Under the pieces are notes generated by a model. That model saw only the letters and a list, made by a program, of their open reading frames with translations. It was not told the origin of the DNA and did not search any database. Of a stretch of 64,000 nt of DNA, positions 56,859-64,000 are shown piece after piece. The DNA comes from Catellatospora coxensis (lineage in GTDB: Bacteria; Actinomycetota; Actinomycetes; Mycobacteriales; Micromonosporaceae), in the NCBI RefSeq assembly GCF_016862635.1, contig NZ_BONI01000001.1, positions 248,001-312,000 on the forward strand, read 5' to 3'. Positions within the stretch are counted from its first letter, which is position 1. The number at the start of each line of letters is the position of its first letter. The translations under genes and the position numbers were made by a program.

Positions 56859-58802
56859 CTAGGCGACCTGGATGGGGCGCATCATCTCGTTGTCCTCGTG
56901 CTCGAGCATGTGGCAGTGCCAGACGTAGCGGCCGGGGCGGTCGAAGACGGCCTTGACCCGGGTCACCTCGCCGGAGTGGGCCAGCACGGTGTCCTTGCGG
57001 CCGGACTCCCAGGACTCGGCCGGGCGCGGCTTCGGCGGGATGCCGAAGGGCTGCCGGCTGACCACCTCGAACTGCACCTGGTGCAGGTGCACGGTGTGCG
57101 AGTGGTCGGTGAAGTTGAGGATCTCCCAGGTCTCGCTGCGGCCCAGCACCGGCTTCTCGGTCGGCGCGTCGTGCCAGCGCAGCGGGGTCTGGGTGCGGTC
57201 CGGCGCGACGGTGCCGAGCGTGGCGACGCGGTGGTTCACGCCGGTCAGCGCGGCCGAGGGCAGCTCGTCGAGCAGCACCCGCCAGCTCGCCGCCGAGTCG
57301 GGCAGCTTCGGCGCGGCGGGCAGGGTCAGGTGCTCCGGCGGCACGCTGGTGTCCGTGCCCCGCAGCGGGACCACCAGCAGCTTCATCACCTGGCCGGTGG
57401 TGGCGATGTTCGCGGGCTGGTAGTCGGTGCCGAGCACCCCGGCCGCGTACGGCACGTCCGGCGCCTCGTTGATCACGAAGAGTTCGGCGCCCTCGGCCAG
57501 CCCAGTCAGGTCGACGACCACGTCGGCGCGCTCGCCCGGCCCGAGCAGCAGCTGCTCCAGCCGCACCGGCTCGCGCAGCCAGCCGCCGTCGGAGCCGATC
57601 TGCCAGAACGGCACCGCCGCGCTAGCCGGGCGCGGCGCGGTCGCACTGGCCGCGATCTTCAGGATCAGCGAGCGCGAGTTGCTGCCGTTGAGCAGCCGGA
57701 ACCGGTAGCGCCGCGGCTCGACGGCCAGCTGCGGCCAGGTGCGGCCGTTGACCACGATCGCGTCGCCGAGGTAAGCCGGGTTCCAGATCGGGGCGATGTC
57801 GCTGGCCGGCACGTACGGGCCCGCGAACGCGTCGTGGAACAGGCTGCGGCTGTCCGGGTAGTACAGCGATCCGTCGGTGCGGAACGAGCGGTCCTGGATG
57901 ACCAGCGGGATCTCGTAGTGGTGGGTGCCGTCGGGGTCGTCGGGGCCGGGCGCGGGACCGGGCAGGGTGCCCTCGGGCAGGTCCTGCTCGCCGCCGCGGA
58001 TCAGGTAGAAGCCGACCGGGCCCGCGTACACGTTGAGCCGGGTGAGGCCAAGGGCGTGGTCGTGATACCACAGCGTGCCCGGGGACTGGTCGTTGTCGTA
58101 GCGGAACACGGCCTGGCCGGGCTTCCAGCGCGGGCCGTAGCCCTCGGCCTTCTCCCGCATGTCGGCGTAGTCCGAGCCGGTGGTGGCGAAGCCGCGCGGC
58201 ATCGGGGCGTCGGGCAGGTACCAGGCCGTCGGGTAGCCGTCGGCCTCCTCCGCGGCGTGCGCGCCGTGCACGTGCGTCACGATCGGCACCGGACCCGTGT
58301 AGCGCGGCGGCGTCTTGGCGAAGTCGGCGGGCATGTCCCGGTGCGCGACGCCGCCGGCCGGGTTGGCCCAGTGCAGGGTCGGGTCCACGGGCAGCAGGTG
58401 CGGCCGGGCCCGGCCCCTGGCGTCGATCAGCCCGTTGATCCAGGTGACCTCGACCGGGCGGTCGGTGCGCGCCTCGATGGTGCGCGCGGGGTAGCCGAAC
58501 GTCTTCGGGTGGGCCGCGGAGCCGTAGCCCCACACCGTGGTCTGCGGCATGCCCGGCGGCAGGATCTGCTGGCGGAACTGGCGCACCTCGACGGCGTACC
58601 GGTCGGCCTTGCCCTTGGTGGAGACCGCCGGCATGGCGGCCGGGATCGGCAGCCGCGTCTTGTACTTGTGGATCCTGGAAGCGTCGAGCTTGCCTGCGGC
58701 CATTGCCGCGGCCGCGGCGCGAGCGGCGCTCGCCGGGGCCGGTATCAGCATGGCCGCGCCGGACAGCACGCCGGTGGTGAGAAGTTGTCGTCGGGAAGGC
58801 AT
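56859..58802 (-). CDS. Multicopper oxidase, CotA/spore-coat-laccase-like, Tat-exported
   Basis: The 647-residue product begins with a twin-arginine signal (MPSRRQLLTTGVLSGAAMLI, cleavage after the Ala-rich stretch). The three cupredoxin domains carry the copper motifs THVHGAH, WYHDHALG, HTVHLHQVQF and the C-terminal WHCHMLEHEDNEMM, which together bind type 1 and trinuclear copper. The layout (three domains, long loops, PGTLWYHDHALGLTRLN) fits CotA-like laccases and bilirubin or phenoxazinone oxidases. It may oxidise phenols, including products of the adjacent aromatic polyketide genes; that link is inference. It is convergent with the hydrolase gene. Confidence 0.93.
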   Translation of the reverse strand: MPSRRQLLTTGVLSGAAMLIPAPASAARAAAAAMAAGKLDASRIHKYKTRLPIPAAMPAVSTKGKADRYAVEVRQFRQQILPPGMPQTTVWGYGSAAHPKTFGYPARTIEARTDRPVEVTWINGLIDARGRARPHLLPVDPTLHWANPAGGVAHRDMPADFAKTPPRYTGPVPIVTHVHGAHAAEEADGYPTAWYLPDAPMPRGFATTGSDYADMREKAEGYGPRWKPGQAVFRYDNDQSPGTLWYHDHALGLTRLNVYAGPVGFYLIRGGEQDLPEGTLPGPAPGPDDPDGTHHYEIPLVIQDRSFRTDGSLYYPDSRSLFHDAFAGPYVPASDIAPIWNPAYLGDAIVVNGRTWPQLAVEPRRYRFRLLNGSNSRSLILKIAASATAPRPASAAVPFWQIGSDGGWLREPVRLEQLLLGPGERADVVVDLTGLAEGAELFVINEAPDVPYAAGVLGTDYQPANIATTGQVMKLLVVPLRGTDTSVPPEHLTLPAAPKLPDSAASWRVLLDELPSAALTGVNHRVATLGTVAPDRTQTPLRWHDAPTEKPVLGRSETWEILNFTDHSHTVHLHQVQFEVVSRQPFGIPPKPRPAESWESGRKDTVLAHSGEVTRVKAVFDRPGRYVWHCHMLEHEDNEMMRPIQVA

Positions 58803-58944
58803 CGGTCGCCCTTCGGTCGCGATGTCGGGAGACCTGGCGACCGGCACAGGACTGGGAACCCAATTTGTCCGATTTGCCAGGAACTCCGCCACCCTAACCA
58901 CCGACATCCACCAGCCCAAACAGGCGCACCGGAGGCTCCATACG

Positions 58945-59013
58945 CGAAGATCGCCGTCTCCGGTCGGAAGGTGAGGTCGGACCTCGGGTTCTGACCGGAA
59001 ACGGCGATCTTCG
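58945..59013. terminator. Inverted repeat, family B copy 2, after the CLF gene
   Basis: Arms 58945-58969 and 58989-59013 are 25 nt with two mismatches (CGAAGATCGCCGT.. / ..ACGGCGATCTTCG). The loop contains GAGGTCGGACCTC. It lies 9 bases past the CLF stop, in the correct place to terminate the minus-strand polyketide operon. Confidence 0.78.
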
Positions 59014-59021
59014 TCGCGGCG

Positions 59022-60308
59022 CTACGGGGCGGTGACCACCACGGCGGCGTTGAAGCCGCCGATGCCGCGGGCCAGCACCAGTGCCCGGCGCAGCGGTGCG
59101 GGGCGGGCGGCGTCGAGGACCAGGTCCAGGTCGCGGCAGCCGGCGGCGAGCGTGCCGACGTTGACGGTCGGCGGGATGACCTGGTCGCGCAGGGCCAGCA
59201 GGGCCGTGGCGACGTCGAGCCCGCCCGCCCCGGCCGCGAGCCGCCCGGTCATCGTCTTCGGCGCGGTCACCGGCACCCGGCCCGCGCCGAACGCCCCGGT
59301 CAGCGCCTGCGCCTCGACGAGGTCCAGCGCGGGGACCCCGGCCGCGTCGGCGAACACCACGTCCACGTCGGACGGGGCGCAACCGGCGTCGGCCAGCGCC
59401 AGCTCGATCGCGCGGCGCAGGCCGGGCGGGCGGGCGGAGCCGGGGGCCGGGTCGAAGGTGGCGGCGTAGCCGCTGATCTCGCCGTACACCCGGGGCGCGG
59501 CCCGGCGCTCGGCGGCTTCGCGCTGCTCGACGACGAGGATCGCCCCGCCCTCGCCCGGCACGAAGCCGTTCGCGTCGGCGTCGAAGGGCAGGTAGGCCCG
59601 CGCCGGGTCGTCGGATTCGCTGATCTGCCCGGTGGCGAGCTGCCCGATCCAGCCCCACGGGCACAGCGAGCCGTCCACGCCGCCGGTGATCGCCAGCGCC
59701 GTGCCCGCGCGCAGGTGGCGGCGGGCCTGGCCGATCGCGTCGAGCCCGCCGGCCTGGTCGGTGACGACGACGCCGCTGGGGCCGCGCATGCCGTGCCGGA
59801 TGGAGATCTGCCCGGTGTTGACCGCGTAGAACCAGGCGAACGACTGGTACGCGCTGACGTGGTCACCGCCCTTTGACCACAGCTTCTCCAGCTCCTTCTG
59901 CCCGAACTCGAAGCCGCCCGCCGAACTCGCGGTCACGACGCTCATGTCGTACTCGCCGAGCGACGCCGGGTCGACTGCCGCGTCGGCCAGCGCCGTCGCG
60001 GCGGCGGTCAGCGAGAACCGGGTGACGTGGTCGGTCTGCGCCAGCAGCCGGTCCGGCAGGTGGTCGGCGGGGTCGTAGTCGCGGATCTCCCCGGCCAGCC
60101 GGGACGGGTACTGCGCCGGGTCGAAGCGCGCGATGCGGCCGATGCCGCCGCGCCCCGCCAGGGTGGCCTTCCAGTACGTCTCGGTGTCCAACCCGGTCGC
60201 GGCGATCACGCCGATTCCCGTCACCACCGGAGCCTCGCTGGCCTTCTGCCCGCTTTGCTCGTCGGCGGCCTGGCCAGTGCCGATGAATCGCTCGCCGCGC
60301 TCGCTCAT
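59022..60308 (-). CDS. Chain length factor (KS-beta) of a type II polyketide synthase
   Basis: CLF pairs with KS-alpha and sets polyketide chain length. The 428-residue product has a ketosynthase fold but with Gln185 at the nucleophile position ([19 protein letters not shown]), the CLF signature. It also lacks the two catalytic His motifs ([11 protein letters not shown] in place of VGHSLGA). An N-terminal extension of about 28 residues precedes [21 protein letters not shown]. It is translationally coupled to KS-alpha (ATGA). No acyl carrier protein follows on this strand. Confidence 0.95.
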   Translation of the reverse strand: MSERGERFIGTGQAADEQSGQKASEAPVVTGIGVIAATGLDTETYWKATLAGRGGIGRIARFDPAQYPSRLAGEIRDYDPADHLPDRLLAQTDHVTRFSLTAAATALADAAVDPASLGEYDMSVVTASSAGGFEFGQKELEKLWSKGGDHVSAYQSFAWFYAVNTGQISIRHGMRGPSGVVVTDQAGGLDAIGQARRHLRAGTALAITGGVDGSLCPWGWIGQLATGQISESDDPARAYLPFDADANGFVPGEGGAILVVEQREAAERRAAPRVYGEISGYAATFDPAPGSARPPGLRRAIELALADAGCAPSDVDVVFADAAGVPALDLVEAQALTGAFGAGRVPVTAPKTMTGRLAAGAGGLDVATALLALRDQVIPPTVNVGTLAAGCRDLDLVLDAARPAPLRRALVLARGIGGFNAAVVVTAP

Positions 60309-61573
60309 CGGGCGTCTCCTTCCGGGCGGGCCAGCAGCATGGCGCTCTGGAAGCCGCCGAAGCCGCTGCCTACCGACAGCACCGCGTCGAGCCTGCGGTC
60401 GCGGGCCTCCAGGGGCACGTAGTCGAGGTCGCATTCGGGGTCGGGCTCGTGCAGGTTGGCCGTGGGCGGCACGACGCCGTTGGTGATGGCCAGCGCGCAG
60501 GCGGCGACCTCGATCGCGCCGATCGCGCCGAGCGAGTGCCCGACCATCGACTTGATCGAGCTCATCGGGGTGGCGTACGCGTGCTCGCGCAGCGCCAGCT
60601 TCACCGCCGCCGTCTCGTGCCGGTCGTTCTGCTTGGTGCCCGAGCCGTGCGCGTTGACGTAGCCGATCGCGGTCGGGTCCATCCGCGCGGTGTCCAGGGC
60701 GTTGCGGATCGCCTCGGCCATCTCCCGGCCGTCGGGGCGCAGCCCGGTCATGTGGAAGGCGTTGCAGCGCGAGGCGAAGCCGACGATCTCGGCGTACACC
60801 GGCGCGCCGCGGCGGCGGGCCCGCTCCAGGTCCTCCAGCACGAACATGGCCGAGCCCTCGCCGAGCACGAACCCGTTGCGGCTGTTGTCGAACGGCCGGG
60901 AGGCGTGCGCCGGATCGTCGTTGCGCGGCGTGGTCGCCTTGATGGCGTCGAAGCAGGCCACGGTGATCGGGGAGATCGGCGCGTCGCTGGCCCCGCCGAC
61001 CACCACGTCGGCGCTGCCCTCGCGGATCAGCTCGGCGGCGTACGCGACCGCGTCCAAGCCGGACGTGCAACCGGTGGACACCACGGCCGCCGGCCCCTCG
61101 GCCCCGACCGACCAGGCCACCTCGGCGGCGAACGAGCCGGGCACGTAGTAGTCGTACAGGTGGGGCGAGGTGCGGGCGTTGTCGACCAGCCAGCGCCGGC
61201 CGCGCTCGGAGGCGATGACGTACTCGCGCTCCAGGCTCATCGTCGCGCCGACCGCGCTGCCGACCACGGTGCCGATCCGGCCCGGGTCGAGTTCGGCGAG
61301 CTCCAGGCCGGCGTCGGAGACGGCCTCGGCGGCGGCGACCACGGCGAACTGGGCCGCGCGGTCCATGCGCAGGGTCTGCGCGGGGGTGAGGCCGTACGCG
61401 GCCGGGTCGAAGTCGCACTCGGCGGCGACCTGGGACCGGAACGGCGAGGGGTCGAAGAAGCTGATGGTGCGGGTCGCGGTACGTCCTGAGGTCAGCAGCT
61501 CCCAGAACGCCTTGGCGCCGATGCCGCCCGGCGCCACCACGCCCAATCCGGTGATCACGACACGTCGATGCAT
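60305..61573 (-). CDS. Ketosynthase alpha (KS-alpha) of a type II polyketide synthase
   Basis: KS-alpha catalyses iterative decarboxylative condensation of malonyl units on an ACP. The 422-residue product carries the active-site Cys169 ([17 protein letters not shown]), His309 ([13 protein letters not shown]) and His346 ([12 protein letters not shown]), the canonical positions for this family. AGGAGG precedes the ATG at 61573. Upstream on its strand is an 11-bp heptamer direct repeat (61623-61640) likely bound by the adjacent SARP regulator. Confidence 0.97.
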   Translation of the reverse strand: MHRRVVITGLGVVAPGGIGAKAFWELLTSGRTATRTISFFDPSPFRSQVAAECDFDPAAYGLTPAQTLRMDRAAQFAVVAAAEAVSDAGLELAELDPGRIGTVVGSAVGATMSLEREYVIASERGRRWLVDNARTSPHLYDYYVPGSFAAEVAWSVGAEGPAAVVSTGCTSGLDAVAYAAELIREGSADVVVGGASDAPISPITVACFDAIKATTPRNDDPAHASRPFDNSRNGFVLGEGSAMFVLEDLERARRRGAPVYAEIVGFASRCNAFHMTGLRPDGREMAEAIRNALDTARMDPTAIGYVNAHGSGTKQNDRHETAAVKLALREHAYATPMSSIKSMVGHSLGAIGAIEVAACALAITNGVVPPTANLHEPDPECDLDYVPLEARDRRLDAVLSVGSGFGGFQSAMLLARPEGDAR

Positions 61574-61622
61574 GGACGCCTCCTGCGGGGTCGGTGGACC
61601 TGCGTCGAGCGTCGCGCGCGCC

Positions 61623-61640
61623 GACTTGAGTCCGGCTTGA
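61623..61640 (-). promoter_or_regulatory. Putative SARP operator for the KS-alpha/CLF operon
   Basis: Read on the minus strand, CTCAAGCCGGA is followed immediately by CTCAAGTCGGC, giving TCAAGCC and TCAAGTC exactly 11 bases apart, about 50-67 bases before the KS-alpha start. SARP regulators bind heptamer direct repeats with 11- or 22-base period near the -35 region. Confidence 0.65.
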
Positions 61641-61652
61641 GAAATCGGCTGG

Positions 61653-62504
61653 TCAGGCGAGGCCGCGGCCGGCCGTGACGAGTTCGGCTCCGGCGCTCTC
61701 CCAGGTCCACGCGGTGTCCAGGGCGGACGCCGTGTCCAGCACCGGGTCGGCGGTGAGGATGGCGTGCTGCACGCGCTGGATGCGCCGGGAGGGCTCCAGG
61801 CCGAGCTCGTCGATGAGCACCCCGCGCAGCCTGCGGAAGGCCTCCAGGGCGTCGGTGCGCCGGCCCGCCCGGTACAGCGCGATCATGTACTGGGCCTGCA
61901 GGTCCTCGTGCAGCGGATGGCGGGCGGCCAGGCAGCCCAGCTCGCCCAGGATCTCCCGGTGCCGGCCGAGCTCCAGGTCGGCGTCGATGCGCTGCTTCCA
62001 GGTGGCCAGGCGGGCCTCCTCCAGGCGCAGCGCCTCGACCCGCAGCACGGGCCCGAGCCGCACGTCCACCAGCGCCGAGCCGCGCCATACGGCCAGGGCC
62101 GCGCCGAGCAGCCGGGACGCGTGCGCGTGGTCGCCGCAGAGCTGGGCGAGCCGGCCCTGGTCGGCCAGGCGCTCGTACTCGTGCAGGTCCAGCGACGAGC
62201 CGTCCAGGTGCAGCTGGTAGCCGTCGGCGTGGGTGACCAGCAGCTCCCGGGCCACCCGGGCCGGGTCCATCGCGCAGGTGCGGGCCAGCATCCGGCGGAT
62301 CTGCAGGATGTAGGTCTGCAGCGTGGTGAGCGCGCTCGCGGGCGGCTCGTCGTCCCACAGCTCGGTGGTGAGCAGGTCGATCGGCACCACCCGGTCGGCG
62401 TGGATCAGCAGCAGTGCCAGCACCTTGCGCGGCTTGGGCGCGGTCAGATCACCCGACATCCCGCCGCTGCGCAGGTCCAGCGGGCCGAGTACTCGACATT
62501 GCAT
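61653..62504 (-). CDS. SARP-family pathway-specific transcriptional activator
   Basis: The 283-residue product has an OmpR-type winged-helix DNA-binding domain at residues about 1-95 ([64 protein letters not shown]) and then a bacterial transcriptional activation (BTAD) domain (residues about 98-245, [46 protein letters not shown]). It is a small SARP without an AAA or TPR extension, like ActII-ORF4 or RedD. ATG 62504 is preferred over GTG 62510 because the family starts about two residues before the RVLGP motif. It probably activates both polyketide operons. Confidence 0.93.
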   Translation of the reverse strand: MQCRVLGPLDLRSGGMSGDLTAPKPRKVLALLLIHADRVVPIDLLTTELWDDEPPASALTTLQTYILQIRRMLARTCAMDPARVARELLVTHADGYQLHLDGSSLDLHEYERLADQGRLAQLCGDHAHASRLLGAALAVWRGSALVDVRLGPVLRVEALRLEEARLATWKQRIDADLELGRHREILGELGCLAARHPLHEDLQAQYMIALYRAGRRTDALEAFRRLRGVLIDELGLEPSRRIQRVQHAILTADPVLDTASALDTAWTWESAGAELVTAGRGLA

Positions 62505-62799
62505 GTCCACCCCCGAATGGCTCGTCGCGCTCGCGATGTGCGAATGCCGCCTCCACCACTATTAGTGCTGGAGAGGGGCTATCTGTCCCATTTGCCGTAA
62601 CTGAGGGTGATCTTTCCGGCCGGTGCGCCGCCCGCCCGCATCCGCCCGCCGTGATCGCGGCGTGGTGGCTTGACCTGGGCATTCAAGTCGCTTTCCACCG
62701 GTTCTCAAGTGGCCGGCTGCGACGGTTCTTGGCAGACCGGTTCGCCGCGGATGACCGCGTGCGGCCGAAATCCCCACCACGGCCCGTAGAGGAGCGCCG
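62505..62799. promoter_or_regulatory. Divergent SARP / aromatase-cyclase promoter region with heptamer repeats
   Basis: This 295-base gap has no gene. TCAAGTC (62683-62689) and TCAAGTG (62705-62711) are direct repeats exactly 22 bases apart, matching the motif found before KS-alpha. They lie about 90 bases before the aromatase/cyclase start. The region near 62560-62590 is locally AT-richer and may hold the SARP promoter. Confidence 0.6.
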
Positions 62800-63732
62800 A
62801 TGTCCAAGAACAAGGTGTACACCGAGACCCAGCGCGCGGAGGTCGCCGCGCCGGCCGCGGTCGCCTTCGAGCTCATCAACGACCTGCGGCACTGGCCGCA
62901 GTTCTTCCCGGACGGCGTGCACGCCGAGCCGGACGCCGACGGGGCGAACGTGCGCTGGTGGGCCCTGGAGGGCGAGGGCGTACGTCAGTGGAGCACCACC
63001 CGCACCATCGACAAGGCCGGGCTGCGGGTCGTCACCGAGCAGCGCGACTGCGCCGCCCCGCTGGTGTCGGTGCGCACCGAGTGGACGTTCGCGCCGCAGG
63101 GCGAGCAGGCCTGCGAGGCCGAGCTGACGATCACCGTGACCGCCGCGCCGGGCGCCGAGGGCGCGGACGCCGCCGCCGCGCAGCTCGAAGGCGCGCAGGA
63201 GATCGTGTCCCGGGTCAAGGGCCTGGCCGAGCGCTGGGACGAGCTGGAGCAGCTGGTCATCTCGTTCGAGGACCCGCTGTTCATCGCCGGGCAGCCGCAG
63301 CAGGTCTACGAGTTCCTGTACGCGGCCGACAAGTGGCCCGAGCGGGTCCCGCACGTCACGGCGCTGTCGATGACCGAGGACCAGCCCGGCGTGCAGTTCT
63401 TCGACATGGACACGGTCACCCCGGAGGGCCGCGCGCACACCACCCGCTCGGTGCGCGTCTGCCTGCCGCACAAAATCATCTACAAGCAGATCGGACTGCC
63501 GAAGCTGCTCGACGCGCACACCGGGCACTGGCACTTCGTCGAGACGCCCGAGGGCGTGACCGTGCACGCCCGGCACACGGCCACCATCAAGCCGTCGGCG
63601 CTGAACCTGCTCGGCGAGGACACCACGGTCGCCGACGCGCGCCGCTACCTGCGCCGGGTGCTCAGCACCAACTCGCTGCAGACGCTGCGCCACGCGCAGG
63701 CGTTCGCCGAGGAGCCGGCCAGTGCCAAGTAG
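62800..63732 (+). CDS. Didomain aromatase/cyclase (SRPBCC fold)
   Basis: The 310-residue product holds two START/Bet v1-like domains: residues about 5-150 (VYTETQRAEVAAPAAVAFELINDLRHWPQFFPDGVHAE, RQWSTTRTIDKAG) and about 155-305 (FIAGQPQQVYEFLYAADKWPERVPHVTALSMTED, HWHFVETPEGVTVHARHTATIK). This is the size and domain order of didomain ARO/CYC proteins of type II pathways that close and aromatise the first ring. GAGGAGCGCCG precedes the ATG. The overlap with the next gene is 11 bases. Confidence 0.93.
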   Translation: MSKNKVYTETQRAEVAAPAAVAFELINDLRHWPQFFPDGVHAEPDADGANVRWWALEGEGVRQWSTTRTIDKAGLRVVTEQRDCAAPLVSVRTEWTFAPQGEQACEAELTITVTAAPGAEGADAAAAQLEGAQEIVSRVKGLAERWDELEQLVISFEDPLFIAGQPQQVYEFLYAADKWPERVPHVTALSMTEDQPGVQFFDMDTVTPEGRAHTTRSVRVCLPHKIIYKQIGLPKLLDAHTGHWHFVETPEGVTVHARHTATIKPSALNLLGEDTTVADARRYLRRVLSTNSLQTLRHAQAFAEEPASAK

Positions 63733-64000
63733 CGCCGACGCCGACCTCGTCGCCGCCGAGCGGGCGCTGGCCGACGCGCTCGCCCGCTCGGGCGGCACCC
63801 TCGACGGGCTGCTGCGCCGGGCGGCGGCGAGCGCACCGCACCGCATCGCCGTGCAGACCGGCTCGCGGGCGATGACGTACGCGGAGCTGGACGCGGCCGC
63901 CGACGGGTTCGCCGCCAAGCTCAGCGCGCTGCTCCCGCGGGACGCGACGCCGCCGCGGCCAGGACTGCCCGGCCCGGTCGTCGGCGTGGCCGGGGCGCTG
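63722..64000 (+). CDS. Acyl-AMP ligase (AMP-binding enzyme), N-terminal part
   Basis: The frame opens at GTG 63722, overlapping the aromatase/cyclase stop by 11 bases, and runs off the window at codon 93. The sequence ALADALARSGGTLDGLLRRAAASAPHRIAVQTGSRAMTYAELDAAADGFAAKLSALLP matches the start of the adenylate-forming superfamily. The catalytic AMP-binding motif is not yet reached. In a type II polyketide cluster such a ligase may load a starter acid, activate a side chain or attach an amino acid. Confidence 0.85.
   Translation, partial: MPSSADADLVAAERALADALARSGGTLDGLLRRAAASAPHRIAVQTGSRAMTYAELDAAADGFAAKLSALLPRDATPPRPGLPGPVVGVAGAL

Overview
The window is very GC-rich DNA from an actinobacterium. 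The order murD-ftsW-murG-murC-ftsQ-ftsZ-yggS-sepF-yggT-wag31, a PriA-type hisA in the his operon, abundant GTG/TTG starts and a type II polyketide locus point to a filamentous, sporulating actinomycete. The family Micromonosporaceae is my best guess. That is inference, because no rRNA gene is present.

Region by region. (1) 1-11260: the distal part of the division and cell-wall (dcw) cluster, followed by the sepF/yggT/wag31 block and a small membrane protein. (2) 11464-21905: housekeeping genes, namely DUF167, a CPA-type antiporter, a histone-tailed DksA/TraR zinc-finger protein, lspA-rluD, an anchored protein of unknown role, a ParA-like ATPase and dnaE. (3) 22059-37250: an accessory island of polymorphic-toxin type. 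Divergent YbaB-like and EspC-like genes face a continuous 3347-codon reading frame. That frame starts with a WXG/CpnT-like export domain and then carries a papain-fold (glutamine-deamidase-type) domain, a ParB-like domain, three tandem RelA/SpoT-like domains, a second papain-fold domain and an unknown C-terminal domain. Four small homologous genes, each with its own Shine-Dalgarno sequence, lie inside that frame in the +1 register immediately after the RelA/SpoT-like units. They look like nested immunity genes. A paralogous pair of further immunity candidates and two convergent deaminase/SUKH-type genes complete the island. (4) 37373-46489: a DUF2567 protein, a LON-domain protein and the histidine operon hisD-C-B-H-orf-priA. 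A divergent LysR/EamA pair interrupts the operon before hisF. (5) 46643-58802: a Bax1-I family protein, two heavy-metal-type RND pumps separated by a miniature adaptor, a PAP2 phosphatase, an alpha/beta hydrolase and a multicopper oxidase. (6) 59022-64000: the start of a type II (aromatic) polyketide cluster with CLF, KS-alpha, a SARP activator, a didomain aromatase/cyclase and the start of an acyl-AMP ligase. Heptamer repeats with SARP-like 11- and 22-bp spacing lie in both promoter regions.

Long inverted repeats recur between genes and fall into three sequence families of two copies each, plus single ones. Most sit between convergent genes, so they probably act as bidirectional terminators.

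The most novel feature is the toxin array at 23054-34341. Its tandem (p)ppGpp-synthetase-like warheads are each followed by an out-of-frame putative immunity gene embedded in the still-open toxin frame, and one immunity gene is orphaned beside a remnant of a lost toxin.
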